Shown here: positions 15,697 through 23,749 of the stretch, one piece after another
Layout of the letters: each line of letters opens with the position of its first letter
Position numbering within the stretch: the first letter of the stretch is position 1
Origin: Planctomycetes bacterium ADurb.Bin069
Lineage (GTDB): Bacteria > Planctomycetota > UBA8108 > UBA8890 > UBA8898
Length of the DNA: 64,000 nucleotides
Direction: 5' to 3'
Assembly (NCBI GenBank): GCA_002070955.1
Contig: MWEK01000011.1
Coordinates: forward strand, 62,001 to 126,000
Position numbers and translations under genes: made by a program
Notes under the pieces: model-generated
Told to the model about the DNA's origin: nothing
The model's input: the letters and a program-made list of their open reading frames with translations, nothing else
Database searches by the model: none

Positions 15697-16581
15697 CTAC
15701 CGCAGCCCCGGCGGGAAAAGGGGGCGCTGGAGGTTCCAGAAGCGCTCGCGCGCGACGCGCCGGGCTTCCGGCAGCGCGCTGTCGCGCGTGGGGTACTGTT
15801 CGAGGATGCGCCGCCTGATGAGGCGCGCATCGCGGAGGGCCTTGAGTCCCGAGGGGTCCTGCGTCGTCAGGATGGCGTAGTCCCTGCCGCTGATCACGCT
15901 GTCCATGTCTTCCAAGATTTGGTTCCTGAGGATGTGCAGCAGCGTGAGATCGAGCTCGACCAGGTGCTGTCCGTGACGCCAGAAGCCGTGGGCGCGGCGC
16001 CACATCGGGCGGTAGGCGGCCAACACCAGGCGCGTGAAGATCCAGCGGTTGCCGCCGAGCGGCAGGACCTTGATGCCGACGGCCTCGTCGACGATGGCAT
16101 CGTAGCGGGCGAAGTTCGTGCGGTGGCGCAGCTCCTTGAGGCGCTCCCAGCAGCGCTCGGAGATGTGGGCGTCGGCGAGGGATTCCAAAAAGGCGTGGCC
16201 CATGAAGGGCGGCGTGAGCTCGGCGACGCGCTCGTACGGCACGAAGATGTTATGGCTGGTGACATCGGCCGCCAGGTGGCAAAGGTACCCCAGGCCGAAA
16301 GCGCGCGTGGCCGGCGTGGTCAGGAACGGCGCGAGCCGCTCGGCCATGTTCCAGTTGTGGCAACTGTTCCTCCGGCCGCCGAAGCGTTTGAAGCTGATGA
16401 GATCGGCCGCGACGGTGCCGTAGAGGAAGGGTTCGGGGTGGCGGAGAATCAGATTCTCCGCCGGCAGGTGCCGTCGTTTCTCGCGCAGACGTTCCAGCGT
16501 CCGGTCGCCGGCCCAGATGTGGAGTCCCGGTCCCCAGAACCGGGCCATCAGGACCAGTACGGCCGCGAGGATCGCAAGCAT
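15697..16581 (-). CDS. Zinc-dependent phospholipase C-like protein
   Basis: The 294-residue protein has the zinc-dependent phospholipase C/S1-P1 nuclease-like helical fold signature: GPGLHIWAGD near the N-terminus, LYGTVAADLI, CHNWNMAERL and the metal-binding GYLCHLAADVTSHN (H-x3-D-x3-H). An N-terminal hydrophobic stretch (LAILAAVLVLMARFW) is a signal anchor or signal peptide. Proteins of this family in environmental bacteria are often of unknown substrate; hydrolysis of phospholipid head groups is the family expectation, not shown here. ATG 16581 lies 6 bp beyond the stop of the RACo-like gene, whose last codons also supply the GGAG. The pair is thus in one operon, though a functional link between a corrinoid-protein activator and a phospholipase is not obvious. 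Confidence 0.75.
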   Translation of the reverse strand: MLAILAAVLVLMARFWGPGLHIWAGDRTLERLREKRRHLPAENLILRHPEPFLYGTVAADLISFKRFGGRRNSCHNWNMAERLAPFLTTPATRAFGLGYLCHLAADVTSHNIFVPYERVAELTPPFMGHAFLESLADAHISERCWERLKELRHRTNFARYDAIVDEAVGIKVLPLGGNRWIFTRLVLAAYRPMWRRAHGFWRHGQHLVELDLTLLHILRNQILEDMDSVISGRDYAILTTQDPSGLKALRDARLIRRRILEQYPTRDSALPEARRVARERFWNLQRPLFPPGLR

Positions 16582-16587
16582 TCGTGC

Positions 16588-18381
16588 TCACTCCGGGAAG
16601 CGCATCGCTTCGGCGAAAAGCGTGCGCCACACGGGATTGTTCGCGAGCTCCACGTAGGTAATGCGCTCCGCCAGGGCGCGGGCTCGTTCCCTGGCCTCGC
16701 CGCACAGGAGCGCCAGCCGCGCGCCCCTGCCCGCGGCGTTGCCCAGCGCGGCCACGCGCGCCGCGCCCGGCGGCACCAAGCCGATCGCCCGAGCGCTCTC
16801 CACCCGCACGAAGCTGCCGAAAGCGCCGGCCAGGAGAACCGTCTCGACCGCGTCCTCCTTCGCTCCCAGGTGCTCGAGCAGGGTGCCCACGCCGGCGGCG
16901 ACGGCGCCCTTGGCGAGCTGGAGCTGCCGGATGTCGGCCGCGGTGACGGCGATGCCGCCCAAGTCGAAAGCCGTCATCTTCCCTTGCGCGGTGATTCTTC
17001 CCGCGAGGTCGCCCGGGACGCCGGGCGGCAGCTCGGCGGCGGGAAGCAGCCGCCCCGTGGGGTCGATGACGCCGAACCGCCTGAGCACGGCGGCGAGGTC
17101 CAGCAGCCCGCTGCCGCAGATCCCGCGCGGCTCCGCGTCGCCGATGGTATGCACGGCAAGGCCTTCCTCTCGGGACCACGCCACCCGATCCACCGCGCCG
17201 GGGCCGGCGCGCATGCCGCGGGAGATCGTCGCTCCCTCGAACGCCGGTCCCGCGGCGGTCGAGCAGGCGCAGAGCGCTTTCGCGTCGCCGGCCACGATCT
17301 CGGCGTTGGTTCCCAGATCGATGAGCACCGTCACGCCCTCGCGTTCCTCGAGGCGCGCCACGAGAAGGGCGGCGATGCAATCGCCGCCGACGTTGCTTGC
17401 GATGGAAGGCAGCACGAACACCGGCGCCGATCCGTAAACCGCCAGGCCGAGTTCGCGGGCGGCGAGCGTGAAGCCGCCGGGCGTGACTCCCACGTACGGC
17501 GCGCGCGCGAGACCGGCCGGCGCCAGCCCCAGGGCGAGGTGGATCATCGCGGGGTTGCCCGCGAGGGCCAGCGCCGCGACGCGGTCGCGGCCGAGGCCCG
17601 CGGCGCGGCAGGTCTCGCCGATGGCCTCATCGATCGTCGCCAGGACGGCGCGCGCGAGCGTCGCGGTGCCGTCCGCATGGTCGATCGTGTGCTTGATGCG
17701 CGCGATCACGTCGGCGCCGAAGGACGCCTGGGCGTTCAAGGCGCCGGTCGCGGCCAAGGTCTCCCCCGTGGCCAGGTCGACGAGCGCCGCCGCCACGGTG
17801 GTCGTGCCGATATCGATGGCGGCGCCGGCGAAGCGGCCGTCGCGCCCGACCGCCAGCACGTTCTGCCCTCGACAGAGGGCGGAGAACCGGCGGACGCCTT
17901 CCGCGTCGAGTCGCGCCAGGTCGGCGAGCGCATCGCGCGCGACGGCGGCGGCGGCGCCGGGGAAGGCCCGCTCGGCGGCGGTCTTTTGGAGCGCGAGCGT
18001 GGGCGGCGGCAGGTCCACCGCGCGAACCGTGAAGAGGGGCCGGCGCACGTCTTCCGCGCCGTGCTCGCCTTTGTTGGTCACGGCTTCGGTGGGGCATTCG
18101 ACCGCCAGGTCGTCGAAGACGGCGAGGCGGCAGGCGAGGCGGTGGCCGCGCTCGATATCGGCGGCCGAGAATGCGCGCCGGTCCCAGTCGGACACCGCCG
18201 CGAGCCCGTCCACGATGCGCACGCGGCAATTGAGGCACCGGCCGGCGCCGCCGCAGGGGAAGGGCAGGGGGACGGCCGCGAGGGCGGCCGCGTCCCTCAG
18301 CGAGGCGCCGGCGGGAACCGCGGCGGCCTTTCCGGAGGGCAGGAAACGAACGTTATAGGCATGTGCTGGGGCCGTGGTCAT
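16588..18381 (-). CDS. RACo-like corrinoid-protein reductive activator (ASKHA family, 2Fe-2S)
   Basis: The 597-residue protein begins at ATG 18381 behind GGGAG. Residues about 1-90 are a 2Fe-2S ferredoxin-like domain (CGGAGRCLNCRV, Cx5Cx2C, with a further Cys in RLACRL). After a linker comes an ASKHA ATPase domain (about 185-590) with AIDIGTTTVAAALV, LALAGNPAMIHLALG, LIDLGTNAEIVAG and ICGSGLLDLAAVL. RACo-type proteins use ATP to reactivate Co(II) corrinoid proteins by one-electron reduction, in acetyl-CoA synthesis or methyltransferase systems. No corrinoid protein, methyltransferase or CODH/ACS gene lies in the window, so the partner is elsewhere or the role differs. It is the first gene of a minus-strand run with the phospholipase C-like, kdsD and perhaps rpmH genes. 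Confidence 0.85.
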   Translation of the reverse strand: MTTAPAHAYNVRFLPSGKAAAVPAGASLRDAAALAAVPLPFPCGGAGRCLNCRVRIVDGLAAVSDWDRRAFSAADIERGHRLACRLAVFDDLAVECPTEAVTNKGEHGAEDVRRPLFTVRAVDLPPPTLALQKTAAERAFPGAAAAVARDALADLARLDAEGVRRFSALCRGQNVLAVGRDGRFAGAAIDIGTTTVAAALVDLATGETLAATGALNAQASFGADVIARIKHTIDHADGTATLARAVLATIDEAIGETCRAAGLGRDRVAALALAGNPAMIHLALGLAPAGLARAPYVGVTPGGFTLAARELGLAVYGSAPVFVLPSIASNVGGDCIAALLVARLEEREGVTVLIDLGTNAEIVAGDAKALCACSTAAGPAFEGATISRGMRAGPGAVDRVAWSREEGLAVHTIGDAEPRGICGSGLLDLAAVLRRFGVIDPTGRLLPAAELPPGVPGDLAGRITAQGKMTAFDLGGIAVTAADIRQLQLAKGAVAAGVGTLLEHLGAKEDAVETVLLAGAFGSFVRVESARAIGLVPPGAARVAALGNAAGRGARLALLCGEARERARALAERITYVELANNPVWRTLFAEAMRFPE

Positions 18382-18397
18382 GAGCGCTCCCTGGTGA

Positions 18398-18426
18398 ATT
18401 GTAAGGTGTCGCGCGGATCGGTGCCA
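18398..18426 (-). promoter_or_regulatory. Putative promoter of the RACo-like operon
   Basis: On the minus strand TGGCAC (18421-18426), a 17-bp spacer and TACAAT (18398-18403), just upstream of the ATG at 18381. The -10 is strong; the -35 matches weakly. Confidence 0.45.
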
Positions 18427-18451
18427 TTGACCCCGAGGCTCGGCCGTGCTC

Positions 18452-18479
18452 TTGTGCGATCGGCGCCGGAACCGATAAT
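18452..18479 (+). promoter_or_regulatory. Putative promoter of the coiled-coil porin gene
   Basis: TTGTGC (18452-18457), a 16-bp spacer and GATAAT (18474-18479), about 70 bp before the ATG at 18548 and divergent from the RACo-operon promoter. Confidence 0.5.
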
Positions 18480-18547
18480 TGATGCATGGCGCGCGGGCGA
18501 TCGCCATTGCCGAGGAGCGCCGGTTTTCTGGAAGCGAGGAGCGAGGA

Positions 18548-20014
18548 ATGGTCTATCGACTAGCCGTGCTGGTGCTTGCGGGCGCGGGCTTGGCGGGCGC
18601 GGCCGCAGCGCCGGCCGCGGGCGCCGTCGAAGCGCCGGCCGCGGGGGCCGAAGGCGCCGTCGAAGCGCCGGCCGCGAAGTCCAAGGGCGGCGCGCGGGCG
18701 GCCAAAGCCCCCGCCGCGGCGGCCAAGGACGGCGCGGGCGCCGTCGATCCCCAAGAGGATCTTTCCGCGCGCCTGAATCGTTTGGAAGCGGAGATCGCCA
18801 AACTCCAGAAACTCAAGGAGGAGATCGAGGCGCTCGGCAAGGACCTCAAGAAGGAGAAGAGCCGCACCGGCTTCCGCTCGGCGCTCAAGCACCGTTTCGA
18901 TTTTGGCGGCGAGGTCAATCTGGAGCTCATCAAGGGGCAGGACGAGTCCGATCCCCGCGACGCGGTTCCCGAGGGAAGCGACGGGGAACCCTACGCTTAC
19001 CTGCGCTGGATCCGCCTCAAGCCGCGGGTGGATTTCACGTCGAAGGAGGATCCGATCCAGGTCGATCTGGCCGGACAACTCGATTTTCTGGCCCGCTCGG
19101 AACCTCGGGCCCGCGTCAAGGAACTCTACGTGTCGGCGGCGGGCATGCACGCTCCATGGGCCGATTCGCGCCTTAGGATCGGTCTGGACGACCGCTTCAT
19201 GGCGCCGGACAACTTGGGACGAATCTGGCCGCTCTCCGCGTCGTCATACTGGCGCAACGAGGAGCTGGGCTTCTTTTGGCGCACACGGCTCGGGGACATC
19301 AGGGAGCCGTGGGGCCGCCTGGGACTCCACGCATCCCTGACGAACGGGATGCGCCTCGCGGACGAGAACCCCAACGAGGCCAAGGGCTTCGATCTGACGG
19401 GACACGATGCCCGCTTCGGGGGGAACGGTTCGATCCTGCGCGAGTACGGCCTCGGGGTGGGGTGGGAACGGCGCTGGTGCGAACCGGACGAGGTGCCTCT
19501 CCTGGGCGCGATCGCCACGGAGTTCATGGGATTCTACTACAACGATTCCCTCGGCGATGACGACCTGGTCTACCTCCGGAGTTCGCGTTTCGAGGGCTCG
19601 GACGTTGCGTCCTCGAACTTGCGGGGCAAAGAGCTGTGGGGGGGCAACGCGATTCTCACGGTGGGAGGATTCAAGGGCATTGCGCACGCCATGGAAGGGC
19701 GCGACGGCAAACTCCGGCGCAAGACGGGGATGTTGGAAGCTTCCTATCGCTGGGACTTCGAGCAGCCGCTTTTCGTCAACCAGATCGTCCGGGGCGTGAT
19801 GCCCTTCGTCCGCTACGAGTGGCTCGATGTGAGCTGCCCCCACAATGTCGCCAAGTCCGTGACCTACGACCGCAAGCGCTGGGTCCTGGCGCTTGTCGTG
19901 CCCGTCTTGGAGACCATCGATCTCATGGCCGAGTACGCCATCAACAAGGACGAAACGGGCGGCCGCGACCCCAAGAACAACGAGCTCGTCTTCACCCTCG
20001 AGATCAGGTTCTGA
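18548..20014 (+). CDS. Outer-membrane porin-like barrel with N-terminal coiled coil
   Basis: The 488-residue protein starts at ATG 18548 (GCGAGGAGCGAGGA upstream). A signal peptide (VYRLAVLVLAGAGLAGAAAA) is followed by an Ala/Pro/Lys-rich low-complexity segment (about 25-75), then a coiled coil (LSARLNRLEAEIAKLQKL, about 80-115), then about 360 residues of amphipathic beta strands with conserved-looking Tyr, Trp and Asp. The chain ends FTLEIRF, the terminal Phe being the barrel signature. The coiled coil plus basic linker resembles trimeric outer-membrane anchor proteins in which the coiled coil spans the periplasm towards peptidoglycan; this is inference. The barrel half resembles phosphate-selective or carbohydrate porins in general design. 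It has its own promoter and stands alone. Confidence 0.75.
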   Translation: MVYRLAVLVLAGAGLAGAAAAPAAGAVEAPAAGAEGAVEAPAAKSKGGARAAKAPAAAAKDGAGAVDPQEDLSARLNRLEAEIAKLQKLKEEIEALGKDLKKEKSRTGFRSALKHRFDFGGEVNLELIKGQDESDPRDAVPEGSDGEPYAYLRWIRLKPRVDFTSKEDPIQVDLAGQLDFLARSEPRARVKELYVSAAGMHAPWADSRLRIGLDDRFMAPDNLGRIWPLSASSYWRNEELGFFWRTRLGDIREPWGRLGLHASLTNGMRLADENPNEAKGFDLTGHDARFGGNGSILREYGLGVGWERRWCEPDEVPLLGAIATEFMGFYYNDSLGDDDLVYLRSSRFEGSDVASSNLRGKELWGGNAILTVGGFKGIAHAMEGRDGKLRRKTGMLEASYRWDFEQPLFVNQIVRGVMPFVRYEWLDVSCPHNVAKSVTYDRKRWVLALVVPVLETIDLMAEYAINKDETGGRDPKNNELVFTLEIRF

Positions 20015-20114
20015 GCCTCCCCCCGCGCGCGGATCATGAAGTTCCATGCACAAAAAGACGTGGCTCCGCTCGCGTGCCCACACAGCCGGTTGTGTCGCCG
20101 CGTGTAAAGTTAGA

Positions 20115-20142
20115 TTGACGTTCCGGCGGGCGGTGATACAAT
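20115..20142 (+). promoter_or_regulatory. Promoter of the VTC / kinase-repeat / DUF4956 operon
   Basis: TTGACG (20115-20120), a 16-bp spacer and TACAAT (20137-20142). The predicted start site is near 20149-20150, giving a leader of about 45 bases before GTG 20194. Confidence 0.7.
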
Positions 20143-20193
20143 AGCCTCGTGCGCATTTATCGCGCAGCCGCGCGTTGCAGAGAGGAGCCGGGA

Positions 20194-21084
20194 GTGCTGG
20201 ATCAAAGCCTGTTCCCGAACTTTATCACGCGAAGCGAGATTAAATTGCGCTTGACCGCCGAGGAGGCGGATATCTTCGCCGCTGAAATCAAGCGGCATCT
20301 GCCGGTGTACTGTTACTCGCCCGGGCGGGAAACGACCTTCGTGACCACGGTGTACTTCGACACGGACGATTTCCGCTTCTACAGCCGGGCGAACAAATTC
20401 CGCGACGACAACCTCAAGCTGCGCCTGAAGGAGTACTACTACGAGGTCCCCGAGGGCTACGAGGTGGTTCCAGAGTGCTGGATCGAGGTCAAGCGCCGCC
20501 TGGGCGAGGCGACCAGCAAGCATCGCTTCAGGGTCGCCAAGGTCCTCGTGCAGCGTCTATTCGCGGGCGAGGATTGTTTCAACGAGATCTACAAGAGCAA
20601 CCGGGAACTTGCCGCGGAGGACGTGCGCAAGGTTTTCGATACGTTTCTGGGCGTCGTGAGGACGTACGATCTCAGGCCCTACTCGATCACGAACTACCGG
20701 CGGAGGACGTTTCAGGCGGCGGGCGACGAATCGATCCGCGTGACGATCGACGATCTGATCGCCTACTTCCGCGCGCCCGCGTTGCTCTACAACGGCTTCG
20801 CGGCCCTCACTCGGGGCGTGTTGGGCGAGGCCTGCGGCCAGCAGAAGCACACGGTGGTAGAAATCAAGACGACCAGGGAGCGGCCGGCATGGATGCTGGC
20901 GCTCCTGGACCGTTTCCCTCAGAGCCATTTCTCGAAGTTCCTCACGAGTACCCAGGCGCTCCTCAGAGGCGTGCAGGGCGCCGCGATGCCGGCGTCCGAC
21001 ATCGTCGTCCGGGGCGCCGACGAGACGCCTCGCCCCCGCCTCGAGGGCGAGGGACGCAGGTTCCTCCGCCGGGCCGATGTGTGA
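20194..21084 (+). CDS. VTC-domain protein (polyphosphate polymerase family)
   Basis: The 296-residue protein shows the triphosphate-tunnel (VTC/TTM) pattern of basic and acidic strands: RSEIKLRL at the start, TTVYFDT, DNLKLRLKEYY, CWIEVKRR, TNYRRRTFQ, IRVTIDDLIAYF and VVEIKTT near the end. In yeast Vtc4 this fold makes polyphosphate from ATP; bacterial homologues are annotated as polyphosphate polymerase domain proteins, though few have been tested. It is cytoplasmic with no signal. I chose GTG 20194 because GAGAGGAG precedes it; an in-frame GTG at 20149 coincides with the predicted transcription start and would be leaderless. It is first in an operon with a thymidylate-kinase-like repeat protein (gap 107 bp) and a DUF4956 membrane protein, the latter being a known neighbour of VTC proteins. 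Confidence 0.85.
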   Translation: MLDQSLFPNFITRSEIKLRLTAEEADIFAAEIKRHLPVYCYSPGRETTFVTTVYFDTDDFRFYSRANKFRDDNLKLRLKEYYYEVPEGYEVVPECWIEVKRRLGEATSKHRFRVAKVLVQRLFAGEDCFNEIYKSNRELAAEDVRKVFDTFLGVVRTYDLRPYSITNYRRRTFQAAGDESIRVTIDDLIAYFRAPALLYNGFAALTRGVLGEACGQQKHTVVEIKTTRERPAWMLALLDRFPQSHFSKFLTSTQALLRGVQGAAMPASDIVVRGADETPRPRLEGEGRRFLRRADV

Positions 21085-21191
21085 CCCGCGCCGCCCGCGG
21101 TTCCCGCGCGCCGGAAACGCAATGGTGGTATCGGTATTAGGGAGCCCGCGCCGCCCTCGGGGGAGCGCGCGCGGGTTCCGCAGATGGAAAC

Positions 21192-22910
21192 GTGAGGACG
21201 AACGTGGGAACCCCGCCGAAGACGCTGTTCGTTGATTTCGAGGGCATCGATGGGAGCGGCAAGACGAGCCTCTCCAACAAGATCGCCGATTTCCTGCGCG
21301 AGCAGGGCTACACCGTGCACCACGTGCGCGACAAAGGGGTTTTCAAGAGCGTGGTTTCCAAGGAAATCCGCTCGGTGACGCGCGACCCGCACTTCCTGCG
21401 CATGGGCGACACCACCGAACTCCTGCTCTACGTCGCGCGGGATGCCCAGATGGTCGAGGAGTACATCAAGCCGCGCCTCAAGGAGGGGGCCATCATCTTC
21501 TGCGACCGGTACTTCTACTCCAGCATCGCGCACTCGCACTTCGGCCGCGGCCTGGACCGCAAGGCCGTCGAGCAGGTGATCGAACCGGCGGCTCAGGGCA
21601 TCTGGCCCGACTTCGTCGTGTACTGCGACGTCAACTCCCTTACGTCGCGGGTCCGCAAGCGGATCCAGAAGATCCACGACCGTCGCTTCGGGGATTTCGG
21701 CCGCAAGGGGCTCATGGGCATCGGCTTCAGGGAGCGCATGCGGGAGGGATTCCTGGCGCTCGCCAGGGAGAATCACGACCGCTGGCTCATCGTCGACAAC
21801 GCGCGCAACACCTTCGAGACCTCGCTCGCCCAGATCTACGGCAAGATCGCCGACGAGCTCGTCAAGAAGGGATTCCCCCGGCCCGCGCCCCTCGCCGTCG
21901 AGGCCAAGCCCGCCGAGCGCTTGAGCTACGCCTCGGTCGCGGAGCGCGAAAACCGCGCGCAGATCGCGGCGGCCTTCTGGAAGCACCTGGAGCGCCTCGC
22001 GGCGTCGCAGCCCGGCATGGCGGGGTTCTACGTGATTAAGTTGGACACGCCCGAGGCCTACGCCGTGAGGGACGCGATCTTCGACCGAGAGCCCGCGGTG
22101 GTCGCCTACGGCCTGAGCGGGCTCGATTCGCCCAAGTCCATGGAGTACCGCGAGCGGCTGCTCCCCGCGGCGCCGTTCTTCGTGGCGCGCTCCCTGAGCG
22201 GCCTGAAGCGCAACGAGCAGGCCATGAAGCTTCGCGCGCGCTTGGTGAGCCACGTGCCCGGCCAGGTGGCGCTGAGCCTGCGCGGCATCGATTCGCCGGA
22301 AGCGTGGGCTCTCAGGCAGCGGCTGCGCGACGAGGTTCCCCGCGAGGTGATCGCGAGCCTGCGCGGCATCGACACCGACCAGGCCTGGAGGTTCAGGGAA
22401 CAGCACTTGAAGAAGCGGTACTACGAGCCCTTGGCCGAGAGCCTGGGCGGCATCGACAGCGACCGCGCCTGGGCGCTCCGCGAGGAGATGGCCGACCGCG
22501 CGCTCCCGTGGGTGCTCATGAGCCTGCGCGGATGCTGGAGCGACCGCGCCTGGCAGTGGCGTTTCCAGTACGTCGACCGCGCGCCGAAGATCATCGTCCG
22601 CACCATCGGGCGGCAGGACGTGGACGGCGCGTGGACGATCCGGGAGCGCGTCAAGACCTACGTGAAGGAGGTGCTGGACTCGGTGAGCGGCCTTGACAGC
22701 GAGCGGGCGTGGAAACTAAGATTCGAGCTGGCCGACCGGTGGCCCAACACGGCGGTGTCGTCCCTCGGCGCGAGCAACCAGAGCGAGCGCGCGTGGCGCT
22801 TCAGGTGGGAGGTGCTGCGCAAGGATCCCGAGAACCTGCTGCTGGTGAAGCACTTGGTGAAGGCGGCCGTGCGGGCCGCGGAGGCTGAAGATGAGGTCGA
22901 AGAGGATTAG
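21192..22910 (+). CDS. Thymidylate-kinase-like P-loop kinase fused to ten 27-residue repeats
   Basis: Residues 1-228 are a thymidylate-kinase-type domain: P-loop FEGIDGSGKTS (16-26), LLLYVARDAQMVEEYIKP (77-94), CDRYFYSSIAHSHFGRGL (104-121) and a basic lid (SRVRKRIQKIHDRR, 152-165). The TREPGGT motif of dTMP kinases is replaced by VRDKG (45-49) and the AYQ motif by AHSH, so the acceptor is probably not dTMP. Residues about 274-550 hold ten copies of a 27-residue repeat with the pattern P-x-x-V-x-x-S-L-x-G-[IL]-D-S-x-x-A-W-x-L-R, likely a helical solenoid. The tail is acidic. GTG 21192 is used; GTG 21204 with GAGG upstream is equally possible. It overlaps the DUF4956 gene by 20 bp. In the VTC context a polyphosphate- or nucleotide-linked phosphotransfer role is plausible. 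Confidence 0.8.
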   Translation: MRTNVGTPPKTLFVDFEGIDGSGKTSLSNKIADFLREQGYTVHHVRDKGVFKSVVSKEIRSVTRDPHFLRMGDTTELLLYVARDAQMVEEYIKPRLKEGAIIFCDRYFYSSIAHSHFGRGLDRKAVEQVIEPAAQGIWPDFVVYCDVNSLTSRVRKRIQKIHDRRFGDFGRKGLMGIGFRERMREGFLALARENHDRWLIVDNARNTFETSLAQIYGKIADELVKKGFPRPAPLAVEAKPAERLSYASVAERENRAQIAAAFWKHLERLAASQPGMAGFYVIKLDTPEAYAVRDAIFDREPAVVAYGLSGLDSPKSMEYRERLLPAAPFFVARSLSGLKRNEQAMKLRARLVSHVPGQVALSLRGIDSPEAWALRQRLRDEVPREVIASLRGIDTDQAWRFREQHLKKRYYEPLAESLGGIDSDRAWALREEMADRALPWVLMSLRGCWSDRAWQWRFQYVDRAPKIIVRTIGRQDVDGAWTIRERVKTYVKEVLDSVSGLDSERAWKLRFELADRWPNTAVSSLGASNQSERAWRFRWEVLRKDPENLLLVKHLVKAAVRAAEAEDEVEED

Positions 22911-23706
22911 CCTGGCCCTCGCCGCGGCGCTGGCTCTGGGCGGATCGGGCCTGTGGGCGGCGGCGCCGAAGCCCAAAGCGAGAGCCGGGAATCCCATGGC
23001 GGCCGTCGGCGGCGATCAGCAGCTCCAGCTGGAGGAGCCTTTTTTCTGGGGGCTCGTTCCCGCGGATGCCCTTCCGAAGTACGCCTGGGGGGCGGTGGGG
23101 CTGGCGATTGCCGCCGTGCTTGGCGCCGCTATCGGGTACCACCCGTTGCGGGTGCGCAGCATCGGCGTCAAGAAGGAGGAGGCGGAGGTTCCCAAGGCCC
23201 TTGTCCTCATCGCCGTCGCCGGGGCGGTTATCTGCGGGCTGGTCGCGCTGCAGCCCGTGATGGCCTTCGCGCTTTTCGGCTTCGGCAGCTTCATTCGCTT
23301 CAGAACCCAGATGAAGAGCCCCAAGGAAACCGTCGTCATCTTCATCTGCGGCGGCATCGGGTGCCTGTGCGGCCTGCGCGCTTTCGATCTGGCGATCATG
23401 AGCACCGTCTTCGTGTGGGGGCTGATCTGGGTGCTCGACCGGCGGATGGGCGGGACCATTGAGCGCCTTACCGTCGTCCTCAAGGGCTTCGGACCTGAGT
23501 GCCAGATCGCCGTGAAGAGCTTCAAGGAGAAGCTCGAGGAGGCCGGCGTCCAGGTCGTCTCCTCCAAGGTCAGCCTCAAGAAAGGCAATGTCACCATCCT
23601 CATGGACAAGAACGTCAATATGACCACCGAGGAACTGGAGGAGATCCTGCTTGCCGGCGACTTGGTCGCGCGGCCCAAGTCCATCGAGTGGATCAGGGGA
23701 GAGTGA
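22891..23706 (+). CDS. DUF4956-like polytopic membrane protein of the VTC operon
   Basis: The 271-residue protein starts within the preceding gene (20-bp overlap). It has a signal-like hydrophobic N-terminus (ISLALAAALALGGSGLWAA) and then four or five membrane segments at about 65-85, 103-122, 125-137, 148-165 and 168-182. The region FALFGFGSFIRFRTQMKSP followed by KETVVIFICGGIGCLCGL fits the DUF4956 family. The last 90 residues are a soluble alpha/beta domain (VQVVSSKVSLKKGNVTILMD). DUF4956 genes are, as I recall, repeatedly found beside VTC-domain and CotH genes; the protein is suspected to be a membrane partner or channel for the polymer. The Lys/Arg-rich cytoplasmic loop would suit an anionic polymer. 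Convergent with the HEAT gene, 43 bp apart. Confidence 0.75.
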   Translation: MRSKRISLALAAALALGGSGLWAAAPKPKARAGNPMAAVGGDQQLQLEEPFFWGLVPADALPKYAWGAVGLAIAAVLGAAIGYHPLRVRSIGVKKEEAEVPKALVLIAVAGAVICGLVALQPVMAFALFGFGSFIRFRTQMKSPKETVVIFICGGIGCLCGLRAFDLAIMSTVFVWGLIWVLDRRMGGTIERLTVVLKGFGPECQIAVKSFKEKLEEAGVQVVSSKVSLKKGNVTILMDKNVNMTTEELEEILLAGDLVARPKSIEWIRGE

Positions 23707-23749
23707 AGTTCGCGTCCGGGCGGAAGCGGCGCCTGGCTTCGCCCGCCGT

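Noticed and set aside
14377..19176. A 1599-codon open frame on the plus strand
   Set aside because: It runs antisense through rpmH, kdsD, the phospholipase C-like and RACo-like genes, which have clear family motifs. Its product is Arg/Gly/Ala-rich without domains, as expected of an antisense frame in GC-rich DNA.
21192..21881. Calling the P-loop domain a plain dTMP kinase (tmk)
   Set aside because: The fold motifs fit, but the dTMP-binding TREPGGT and AYQ motifs are changed and the protein carries a long repeat fusion in a VTC operon.
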